In this document: piece after piece, positions 54,665 to 64,000 of the stretch | Position numbering within the stretch: the first letter of the stretch is position 1 | Layout: every line of letters begins with the position of its first letter | From: Caprella mutica | Lineage: Eukaryota; Arthropoda; Malacostraca; Amphipoda; Caprellidae | DNA: 64,000 nucleotides | Direction: 5' to 3' | Assembly: GCA_947561585.1 (NCBI GenBank) | Contig: CANNZV010000260.1 | Coordinates: 62,001-126,000, forward strand | Made by a program: the position numbers and the translations under genes | The notes under the pieces: generated by a model | Told to the model about the DNA's origin: nothing | What the model saw: the letters and a program-made list of their open reading frames with translations, nothing else | Database searches by the model: none

Positions 54665-55025
54665 AAATTTCAATGCACGATCAACGCCATATTGACTCGT
54701 CTAGTGTAATAGCAATTTTGAGTATTTGAATAAACGATGCAGCAATAAACTGATTTTAACTTGAAAAATATTGAACCTATACAGATGCAGAAAAATATCA
54801 TAAAATATTATATCTAAAATTTGAATAGTACCTCTTCTAAACTCTACAGCTACAGTGACTACACACAGCACATAAATTTCATGTTTCTTATTAGTCGTTA
54901 AGCTTCAGACTGGTGGACAAGGATTAAAACTAGGGATATATAACTATCAATAGAAAAATTGGGCACAACTTTGTTTTCAGGGGGGATTTGATTCGGGGGG
55001 ATTTTTTCCGAATACTACTTACATG

Positions 55026-55886
55026 GGAGAAAACATTAGTACACCATTCAACATCAGTACACCATTCAACATCAGTACACCATTCAACATCAGTACACCA
55101 TTCAACATAAGTACACCATTCAACATCAGTACACCATTCAATATCAGTACACCATTCAACATCAGTACACCATTCAACATCAATACACCATTCAACATCA
55201 GTACACCATTCAACATCAGTACACCATTCAACATTAGTACACCATTTAACATCAGTACACCATTCAACATCAGTACACCATTCAACATCAGTACACCGTT
55301 CAACATCAGTACACCATTCAACATCAGTACATCATTTAACATCAGTACACCATTCAACATCAGTACACCATTCAACATTAGTACACCATTTAACATCAGT
55401 TCACCATTCAACATCACTACACCATTCAACATCAGTACACCGTTCAACATCAGTACACCATTCAACATCAGTACACCATTTAACATCAGTACACCATTCA
55501 ACATCAGTACACCATTCAACATAAGTACACCATTCAACATCAGTACACCATTTAACATCAGTACACTATTCAACATCAGTACACCATTCAACATCAGTAC
55601 ACCATTCAACATCAGTACACCATTCAACATCAGTACACCATTCAACATCAGTACACCAATCAACATCAGTACACCATTCAACATCAGTACACCATTCAAC
55701 ATCAGTACACCATTCAACATCAGCACACCAATCAACATCAGTACACCATTCAACATCAGTACACCAATCAACATCAGTACACCATTCAACATCAGTACAC
55801 CATTTAACATCACTACACCATTCAACATCAGTACACCATTCAACATCAGTACACCATTCAACATCAGTACACCAATCAACATCAGT
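55026..55886 (+). repeat. Minisatellite, 18-bp unit, about 47 copies
   Basis: The unit is ACACCATTCAACATCAGT, very uniform, with scattered T or A changes. Because 18 is a multiple of 3 and the unit lacks stops on either strand in the relevant frames, both strands show long open frames (six-residue repeats). I read these as by-products, not genes. Confidence 0.97.
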
Positions 55887-56600
55887 ACACCCGCATCCTC
55901 TACTCTATAGCAGTCTCAGAAGCTAGAAGATAGATATCACTTAGGTAAATATATTATTTGATAATAAAATATAACCACTGACAGTAGTAGCACGGACAGT
56001 ATGTTAAATCATTAATAGGAAATACCACTCTGTAATTTAATAGTAATTAAATACCACGTCGACCAGATCGCTTGCATGAACTCAAAGTCCAAAGAGGTAC
56101 TTATTTATGGTGATTATCTCATTTATCAAGACTTCACACCTTCTAATCGAGATAGTTAATCAATGCAGCAAGATTGTATTTCTCGCTCAGTATTATATTA
56201 CATTAATTAATGGTCAAATCAATTTAAATATGATGAAAATGGGCAATTCTGTTACAATTTTTTATAAGAAAATTGTATTTGGTAAAAATTTAACTCGCTT
56301 ATAAGAGAATTCGTGATAGGTTATTTAGAGCCTTTTCAACTGACTGTCATATCATTGCAATAGAAACATGGCAAGGGTAAATGATTGCATCACAGTAGAC
56401 TAAGTGGTGACAGTATAGAGGTGTGATATCATCATTTACTCATCAGGTGCACACATCAAAATTAAGGGATTCCTAATTTCAAAACTGAATGAAGCTTTTT
56501 TCATATATTTACATTAATTACCGAGTGTGTGTAACTCTACTCATATTTATTATCCTATTTCAGATTTTAAAGTGAAGTAATGGTAAATGAATGAGACGAT
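55887..56600. other. Intergenic, nothing recognised
   Basis: AT-rich, no array, no supported gene. Confidence 0.4.
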
Positions 56601-57157
56601 ATATAAACCAGTTCTAGGTATATTCTACCCCAGTATATTCCACCCCGGTAAATTCCACCCAGGTATATTTCGCCCCGGTATAGTCCACCTTAGGTATATT
56701 CCACCCCGGTTAATTCCACCCAGGTATATTCCTCCCCGGTATAGTCCACCCTAGGTAAATTCCACCCCGGTAAATGCTCATTTGGGTGAAAATAAAAAGT
56801 CAAAATATTATATTATTAGATGGCCATTTGTTAAATACTGCGTAGACATGAAGAAATAACTAAGACCATAGACGGTGAAAAAAAAAATCTCAATTTTTTT
56901 TTCACGGAGAAATGCTCGCGGAAGCCATTTTTACAGTGAAATTGTCTCAACCCAAAAATTTTTGCCGTGACCAAGACCGCTGCGACCATTTTCAAAGTGA
57001 AATTTTTTTCTCTCAAATCGTTTTCCCTTGACTGAGACATTTGGACATTTTTTAGAGGTAGCTCAAGTCAATTGAAATCTTATACTAATAGACATAAATA
57101 CAAATATTTATAATATTGGATTTACTTCAAAGTTTACTTGTTGAGCATGTTAATATT

Positions 57158-57210
<53 letters not shown>

Positions 57211-57934
57211 TAACTCCTTCTTAACATGAAACTGCAGTATATGTTCTTACATAAATAGTTGGAAGAGGTGTATATAGGGGTTCAGCTGGCAGAGACAACT
57301 CATTCATTATTTTCGCTTTTTACTAAAAGGTTGCTGTTTTGGATTCTGGGACAAAAACTCCCGTGTTCAAAATCTCTCCATGTAAAAAGGCAATTATCTC
57401 CCCATTCTTAAAACCATATGTAATAATCCCCACCTGGGCCACCTACCTTTCAAAAACCTCCTTGAACATGTAAAATACCACCGATGTTAAAAAAAAGCCT
57501 TAGGTCAGAAACCATTTTACACCACTTTTACTCGAAGTCAAACTGCCAAATTCAAAGAAAATTAAAGTAACAAGAAGTACTATATGACATCATCTTACAA
57601 TTAATATCGCTGTTGTCTTGGTGATAGTGGAGAAAATCAGCTTGTGATTGAAAATCTGAATATCACAACTGATAAAGAGCGTTCACACAACGTTAATTTC
57701 TTTCTGCTGTTCTCTACTTTGTGTAGTGAAAAATAAACAGCTTGTGATTGACAAACAAAAGGTCTAATTTGTACACTGAAAATGCAAATTACCTAGTATT
57801 ATATAAAAGATTGATAGATGATTAATATTTAAAACTAACCAAACCTAACCCGTAAAGTGGGATGGAACTTACCGGGGTGGAATATACCTACGGTGGAATA
57901 TAACGGGGTGAAATATACCGGTCACCATATAAAC
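56601..57934. mobile_element. Inverted-ended element D with GGTATATTCCACCCC units
   Basis: The left end (56601-56775) carries about nine units like GGTATATTCCACCCC and GGTAAATTCCACCC. The right end (57850-57934), inverted, has three to four of them. The outermost parts (TATAAACCAG left; GTTTATATGGTGACCGG right inverted) are also related. The interior includes a 48-T run and, at 57350-57430, another short series of GGGACAAAAACTCCC-like units. Confidence 0.6.
57161..57208 (+). repeat. Poly(T) run, 48 bases
   Basis: Uninterrupted T at 57161-57208, between GTTAATATTAAC and ATTAACTCC. Read on the minus strand it is a poly(A) next to GTTAAT on both sides, as left by a retroposed sequence with a short target duplication; no body is recognised. 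Confidence 0.8.
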
Positions 57935-58344
57935 CAAATACCTCCATTGCTTCTCAATATTAATTCAACATGCAGTTATCATACTGCAATGATGGCAAAA
58001 CATTAGTAGAAGTAGATATATAAGTACCTATAGTAATAACAGTACGTAGTATGGTATTGTATACTGTATAGGTATTACCCCGTTTGTATTACACTCCGCA
58101 TTTAAAAAATCTGTTATATTTGCGAGGCATGTTTCGGTGATATTACAATTTGTATATACATAATAAAAAGGAACATTTTTTCATTAACTACATTCAATTC
58201 TGCTTATCATTTCTATCTTCTGTTCAAGAGATATTAACTCTTCTTTGAACCATTTGGGCTTTATATTATTTTTCCCTTTTTGAAGTCATAATGAAAAGCT
58301 GCCAATAAGAGGATAAAAACGCACATTATAGCATTTAAATTTAG

Positions 58345-58475
58345 AGTATACGTTAAACAACAAGTCCCGATTTAGAGTATACGTTAAACAATAAGTCCCA
58401 ATTTAGAGTATCGCGTTAAACAACGAGTCCCAATTTAGAGTATACGTTAAACAAGTCCCAATTTAGAGTAAGTTT
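58345..58475 (+). repeat. Minisatellite, 31-bp unit, 4 copies
   Basis: Unit TTTAGAGTATACGTTAAACA followed by ACAAGTCCCAA, with small indels (one copy has CGCG, one lacks three bases). Confidence 0.9.
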
Positions 58476-59368
58476 CTTGTTATCGTGCGGTTCCATATTT
58501 TTGGACTCGTAAAATCTCTATATTTTAATCATTTTTCAACTTTTAATTCAATTATTGGTGTCCATGATACCAATTAGAATAGAGGTTAAATAATAATTAT
58601 TATATTTTTTTTACTTAGGTGTCCGAAAATGTAGAACCAATTAACCTATAATTTATATATATAACCAACATATATATTATATACCCCACTGTCTAAAATA
58701 TTTCACGGAGCATAAACTTACTGTTTGTTCAATAAGTAACACAATTATAGCAATCTAAGATTCTTTTATATATAAAATTTCTCACCAATACTGAGTGAGA
58801 GTTAAGCTATGGTTGAATTTTAAAACTTTGAACTTTAATCCCAGAACTAATTCTGGAAACAAATACTGTAACACTGCATAGGCTTAGTCGAACCCTTAAA
58901 TCAATTTTCTTTTATTACAATTCATAGAAAATTAAAAGTTTAATCAATGGACAATGAGTAACAATTATATTTTTATTTGTGTCACATGTCATACCTCAAT
59001 CTTATTACCATTGTAATAGGAATGAATCGTGTTTTGGTAACAAAAGCAGGGAGTATCTGTATTACTCATAATGGTGTCTATTTCTACTAACTCTTTTTAT
59101 AAATTTTCAAATTACATTATTTACCTTCCAGGTATGAATTATAAACTTAAGAAATTAGTAAAATATCACAGAGTTACACCACTATTACCTATTATTCAAA
59201 AGTTTAGAGGATGCGCATGCGCAGTGTTCAAAATAGTTCGGTACCACACTCGTAGTCAGAGCTAAGAGATGACATGCAAGTTATAACGTACTGTGGTAGC
59301 GGTCAGTGCCAATGCGCTAGTTCTTCAGCTCGGTGTGGTCTGACCTCAGTCTCTGATAACCTCTAGCC

Positions 59369-59647
59369 CAGTGGTTCTTAAAGTGGGGTGCGTGGCACCC
59401 CTTTGGGGCCGAGAATGTTTATAGGGGATGCCTGGTATGACTGTTTTATATGTTATTATAAGTTCGGTTCTTGCAGTTAATATCATGCAGAATTTACATG
59501 AAGAACATTTGTCATTTTCTAGCATCATAGTAATCAAATATATTATAATTTTATCTTTTCAATCTATTTCAATGCTATACAATTAATGCTCAGGGGGTGC
59601 CTAAGAAAAGCAAGGGGTGTGCGAGAAATACACTTCAAGAATCACTG
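59369..59647. mobile_element. hAT-type non-autonomous element
   Basis: The left end CAGTGGTTCTTAAAGTGGGG and the right end, inverted, CAGTGATTCTTGAAGTG have the CAGTGGTTCTTAA start seen in many hAT-family miniature elements. The left end continues GCGTGGCACCCCTTTGGGG. Left flank CTCTAGCC (59361-59368) recurs as GTCTAGCC a few bases beyond the right end, a likely worn 8-bp duplication. Confidence 0.75.
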
Positions 59648-59809
59648 CTGAGTCTAGCCTCTAGCGTATTGGCATATAAAGTGAAAACAGCTAAAATCAG
59701 TTGAAATTAAAATTAATTTAATTTACATATATAGGCATGCATCTTTTTTATATTGACATGTAACTTACTTTTAATGCATGGGACAACTAATAGGAATACT
59801 TTAGACAAT

Positions 59810-60097
59810 TGTTATGTGGCTGTGCAGGTAAAGTTTGGCATCTTTGTTATGTGGCTGTGCAGGTAAAGTTTGGTATCTTTGTTATGTGGCTGTGCAGGTA
59901 AAGTTTGGCATCTTTGTTATGTGGCTGTACAGGTAAAGTTTGGCATCTTTGTTATGTGGCTGTGTAGGTAAAGTTTGGCATCTTTGTTATGTGGCTGTGC
60001 AGGTAAAGTTTGGCATCTTTGTTATGTGGCTGTGCAGGTAAAGTTTGGCATCTTTGTTATGTGGCTGTGTAGGTAAAGTTTGGCATCTTTGTTATGT
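59810..60097 (+). repeat. Minisatellite, 35-bp unit, about 8 copies
   Basis: Unit TGTTATGTGGCTGTGCAGGT followed by AAAGTTTGGCATCTT, very uniform; GTGTAGG and GTACAGG variants. Confidence 0.96.
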
Positions 60098-62534
60098 GTT
60101 TTTGGTTCATGATACATTCTCTTTAAAGTAAATTGCTGATATAAAAAGCGAAGGAAATAACGAAAGAATTTAACATCTGCTTATTTGTTATAGCAATTTT
60201 TTCGTCGATTCCATCACTCTTAATTTCATCAGCTTTCCAAATAGAAACCAATGATTCAAATTATAATATATCTTTGAATACCTGTACATGTTAAACGAGT
60301 TATTTACATGAGGTTAAGAAAAGAGAACACAAGAACACATTCATTTTTAGATTGTATAAACCAGTTCAGTCAGACTATTATGGGTCCCTGGGGGCGCTAT
60401 GATCCGCCACCTAACTATTATTTCATTTATACATAATTCGCCAAACTTCACCAATCTTTAAAATCAGTATTTCCATTCTTATTAATTATTTAATAAGCTG
60501 GTATGATAGGCTACTACACTAACTAGAACTATAATTTTATTGTCCGTAAATAAGCAATCGGAATAAAATACACACGCTGCTAATATGTATAATGTATATA
60601 CTATATAAACAGATACACCGCATATTAACTACTTGAATAACTATTGTGACGGTAAATTCATTGAGAAGAATTTCCGAGAATGTTTAAATGGAGATTTTGT
60701 TTGTATTCCTCAACTAGCCTAATATAACTAAAGTGATGCCATTGTCACATACAAAGAGGATGCAATAAATCTTCTCAGCTTCAGTTTCAAGTGTTAGACT
60801 CACAATAAACATAATGTAATGTCACTTTTAAAGGTACATTTGAAATTTATTGTCAGTGAAGATACATCTATGAACAAAGCCTCTAGCTCTTTCTTTTTTC
60901 TTTGTTGCTCTCAATGGATTTAATAAATACAAAAGTACACTAAGTTGTCAATTTGAATGTTGATGCTTGATTATTTGTTAGGAAAATTTATTTTGTTTCA
61001 GTGCTTATGTTTTATATTCTACAGTAAAACTGCTCTAAGATGAAATCATGTACAGTGAAGAAAACTAGCGGCCATTCATTGCAGACAAGAAGAAATTTGT
61101 TTGCTATAGAGGCTACTTCCTTATTCAGGACTCTACATTCACTGTACAGGATTTAACTATAGAGGAGTTCTGCTGTATATTCTCCAACGTATTTATTGCA
61201 TCGTCCACAAAATTGTGATATGATTACTTTGAAGGGGAAATTGCATATTACCGACACTGGGATTAAAATGACGTCTTAAATGAATGAAGGCTGATAACCA
61301 ACTTAATTTAAGTTGCAAATTTACAAAATAAAAAAATGAAATGGTAAATTCTTGTAATTGTGGCACAGTCAATATTTGTTATTTACATTTATAATGTTTA
61401 AGGTCCCGTACACCATGATATATTTGTAATATAAATGCTTTGTGTTTCTAATGATTAATTCTAAATTTCCATGGTATTTAACTCATTAGATATTGGTTTG
61501 TTTGTATAATTTCTCAGAAAACTAAAACATTCAGATGATAACAATCACTTAGGTAGTAACACTCACATACCTAATTAGTTATCTAATTATCTGAAGTAGT
61601 TACTTATTAAGAAGTAAATAATTTGAATATTTAATAAATGAAATATATTTAACTTGGAAAAGATATGATTGTTGGAAAAATGACACCAAAGATTGCAAAG
61701 TGGATTGTATGATAAACTTTGTACATCATTTTGCTAGAGTTATTAACTTCACGTCTACATAAGTTTCAAACTTCTTGTATTTTTAGTGATATTTTGGTGA
61801 ATTGTAGTTTTTGTCAATCTAAACAATATCAAGGGTAAATAGTCTTTAAAAGTCTTTCCCCATAGCCATTTCAACAACATCTGTATAGGGTTTTCAATTT
61901 TCACAGTGACTTAAAAGGTGTTACGATTCATTCGTAAATCATCTCTAAACATATAAAAAATCAGGTCATAGAAATTACCTTAATTAAAATCTTTTCTAAA
62001 ACCTAATTCAATAATGTGTTACTAAATGCAGGTAATGGAGAGAGACGAGCGCATTAATATTCGTGACTCATTTTGAACACCTGTAACCTGGATAGATATA
62101 ATTATGCTAGTACAGCGCAACTGCTACTTTGGTCAGTATTGTATCGGACAATTATTTATAAATGTGATGTTCTGTCCATTGTTATCCCGTGAAAAAGCTT
62201 TGGTTGTTTGTGGAGGCTCACTACATTGTTTGAACCTAAGGCTATTTTTCGTCACGTTTCTCTGTTTTTGTTTCATCACATCAGTAATAACGGCCTATAA
62301 ATAATAAGACAAAGTGAACCTAAACAACATAGTCACTATCTGTGAGTGTTTGACTATATGAACATTGTAGCCTACTTCAATTTCGTGTCGCAATATATGA
62401 TTTATATCACCAATCAAAATAGAAGGTCAGGAGCATTCGCTGGTATATTAGGATATGCTTATAATTTTCATGAATTGTACTTACTTAATTTTTATCATTT
62501 CCAGCATAAAATCAGCTTGATAGAATTATAGAAT
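60098..62534. other. Intergenic, upstream of the ENPP6-like gene
   Basis: No gene supported. Plus-strand frames at 62104-62304 and 62346-62531 are of unclear meaning. The promoter of the ENPP6-like gene should lie here; I cannot point to a specific element. Confidence 0.35.
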
Positions 62535-62653
62535 ATGTATTTACAATTTTTACTCCTATTATCATTAATTTCGGTTAGTGTTTTCGATGTTCAAGGTTTG
62601 CCATCTAAAGAAAAATCCAAAAATGGCAAATTACTCTACATTATGTTGGACGG
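62535..62653 (+). CDS. ENPP6: ENPP6-like exon 1
   Basis: ATG 62535-62537, signal peptide, then DVQGLPSKEKSKNGKLLYIM and the first metal-site Asp. Donor GACGG|GTAAGA, phase 2. Confidence 0.88.
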
Positions 62654-64000
62654 GTAAGACAATAGATATATAGTTGAGATATCCACAAATTTAGTGTCAT
62701 ATGAATTTTGATATAAATCATACTCCTGGACGCTGTATTAAAATGGTATAATTAATATAGTTCATTAATTGATCATTAAAGTTATTCAAAAATAAAATTT
62801 TACATTGGAAACATTACTCATCAGATTCCGATACGATTATGTTTTGGAGCAGCCCGAATCTTCACTACCAGGTTTCACAAAACTACTGACAAATGGAGTG
62901 AGAAGTAAATACGTGAACCCTATGTACCCCTCGATTTCTTACCCAACTTGGACAACGCTCAGCACTGGCTTGTATCCTGAGTCGCACAACGTCATCGGAA
63001 ACTATTTCTACGATCCATCGGACAAGTCCAAGTTCTCACTCTTCGACCCAACTTTGACTGGAATGCAAAAAGTAAAGTCGGTTATATATTTGATAGAGAA
63101 ATGGTGATCTTTATGAGTTTCATGTAAATTTGAATAAAGATGTACAGTTGCAATATATGAAAAGGCTTTCATTTGTAGAATCTAAGCGATAAAGTACATA
63201 CTATTATGCACATGATATGTGTTTTCAGTTATTCTATACAGTATACTATTACAAAACTTTGATGGAAAATATTCAAACTCAACGGGAAATCCATATTATT
63301 ATGAGGTTATTTAAACTCAACGTTGAAGGTTTTATCAACAACTTTCTATTCGAAAGCTTGAAACCTGATAAAACCTTCAACGTTGAGTTTAAATAACCTC
63401 ATAATAATATTACACAACTATTACATGATAGAATATAATTTATCAGCATGCTATCTAAAGTTTATCTAAATTATTAATTAACTTTCGAATGATATATAAA
63501 TGAAATACGCATGAAAATGATATGTATTACAATATACTGAATGATTTCAGTGGTGGAGTGCTGAGCCCCTATGGACTACAGCCACCAAAGCAGGTCTGAA
63601 GGCAGCCCTCTACCTGTGGGGAAGGTGTGACGTCCCTTTCGACGGAGTGGTGCCAGATACATGTGAACATTTCGTCAAAATTCCTGGCGCTGAAATTTTT
63701 CGAACGAATATTGACAAAGCATTGGACAAACTGAATGATGGCTACGAATTGGTTCAGGTATTTTGAATTTTAGAATCTTCCTTTTACATCTACATATATC
63801 CAAATTAAAGTACAAAATAGTAGAGAGTATGTGATTACAATAATCCGATATCTATCAAGATAGATCCCTTTTTATTCAAGCACTTCTGAATGAAATAGCT
63901 CTTTATCCTTTTTCTCAGGTTTACACTGAACATGTAGATAACATAGGTCATAACAAAGGACCAGAAACTGAAGATATGAAACAAGCCGTGAGAGAGTTAG
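62535..64000 (+). CDS. ENPP6: ENPP6-like choline phosphodiesterase, first four exons (runs off the window)
   Basis: Secreted or surface-anchored phosphodiesterase of the nucleotide pyrophosphatase/phosphodiesterase family. In vertebrates ENPP6 splits phosphocholine from glycerophosphocholine and choline lipids. Exons: 62535-62653, 62825-63071, 63551-63757, 63919 to beyond 64000; all GT-AG and all in frame. Residues 1-20 form a signal peptide (MYLQFLLLLSLISV). The first metal-binding Asp is in IMLDGFRYD (about 39). The nucleophile is probably Ser78 in YPSISYP, where ENPP6 has Ser and other members have Thr. TGLYPESH and IGNYFYDP follow (87-103). WWSAEPLWTTATKAG (123 on) and the Cys pair of GRCDVP and PDTCEH match ENPP6. 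Exon 4 has YTEHVDNIGHNKGP with metal-binding Asp198 and His202. About 219 of roughly 440 residues are in the window. Confidence 0.92.
62825..63071 (+). CDS. ENPP6: ENPP6-like exon 2
   Basis: Acceptor TACTCATCAG|ATTCC, donor CAAAAA|GTAAAG. Carries the predicted nucleophile Ser78. Confidence 0.9.
63293..63410. repeat. Hairpin with 45-bp perfect arms, in ENPP6-like intron 2
   Basis: Arms 63293-63337 and 63366-63410 are exact inverses (ATTATTATGAGGTTATTTAA ... GAAGGTTTTATCA), with a 28-base loop. The sequence left of it and the loop match the dispersed repeat at 43888-44010. Confidence 0.92.
63551..63757 (+). CDS. ENPP6: ENPP6-like exon 3
   Basis: Acceptor TGATTTCAG|TGGTGG, donor GTTCAG|GTATTT; 69 codons, phase 0 on both sides. 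Confidence 0.9.
63919..64000 (+). CDS. ENPP6: ENPP6-like exon 4 (cut by the window end)
   Basis: Acceptor TTTTTCTCAG|GTTTAC. Encodes the metal-binding VDNIGHNKGP motif. Confidence 0.88.

Noticed and set aside
55019..55910. Frames of about 290 codons on both strands
   Set aside because: Produced by an 18-bp array without stops; open equally on both strands.
57350..57430. Another inverted-ended element starting inside element D (GGGACAAAAACTCCC units)
   Set aside because: No inverse partner was found; kept only as a note.
62104..62531. Possible upstream exons of the ENPP6-like gene
   Set aside because: The peptides do not match the family, and the gene already starts with a good signal peptide at 62535.

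Overview
Animal nuclear DNA, not bacterial. The window is AT-rich and gene-poor, and its genes are split by GT-AG introns. It carries Tc1/mariner, piggyBac and hAT-type elements and more than a dozen minisatellites. The proteins (a SLC18B1-type transporter, a U1-type C2H2 zinc-finger protein, an ENPP6-type choline phosphodiesterase) fit an invertebrate. I cannot fix the phylum from sequence alone.

Three host genes can be supported. (1) A 335-codon exon of a SLC18B1-like MFS transporter lies at 7754-8758 (+); the last part of the protein is not found nearby. (2) A complete 8-exon zinc-finger gene lies at 31599-37306 (-). Its exons join in frame to 972 nt (323 residues) with four C-x2-C-x12-H-x5-H fingers of ZNF385/JAZ type, and the 1.1 kb 26-bp minisatellite sits in one intron. 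(3) The first four exons of a secreted ENPP6-like enzyme lie at 62535-64000 (+), running off the window. There is also one possible minus-strand terminal exon (24233-24439) and a minus-strand degenerate coding relic of unknown family (42596-43753).

Mobile DNA. A 1.6 kb Tc1 copy with ~209-bp inverted repeats (3950-5550) carries a frameshifted transposase. It sits inside a larger inverted-ended element. A second, much more decayed Tc1/Tc3-type relic lies near 26780-27480. A 2.55 kb piggyBac copy (38094-40646) has intact 14-bp ends and TTAA target sites but a transposase with several breaks. Short palindromic or inverted-ended elements lie at 21367, 28089, 41679 (with a perfect 8-bp target duplication), 42186, 54072 and 59369.

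The most unusual signal is a set of intervals (1404-2513, 3750-5938, 9804-10409, 13104-14204, 48901-51847, 56601-57934). Their two ends are inverted relative to each other and, in most of them, are built of tandem ~14-20 bp units. Each interval has its own unit, but most units share the same skeleton: GG, then an AT-rich middle, then CC. Arrays at 14688 and 53455 have the same kind of unit without a visible partner end. This looks like one foldback-type family with fast-changing terminal minisatellites. A second unusual structure is a 5.3 kb segment bounded by perfect 70-bp inverted repeats (42264-42333 and 47472-47541). It holds the unknown coding relic and a diverged array of ~0.3-0.7 kb units.

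Long uninterrupted reading frames over 49210-51483 and 55019-55910 are by-products of minisatellites and are not annotated as genes.
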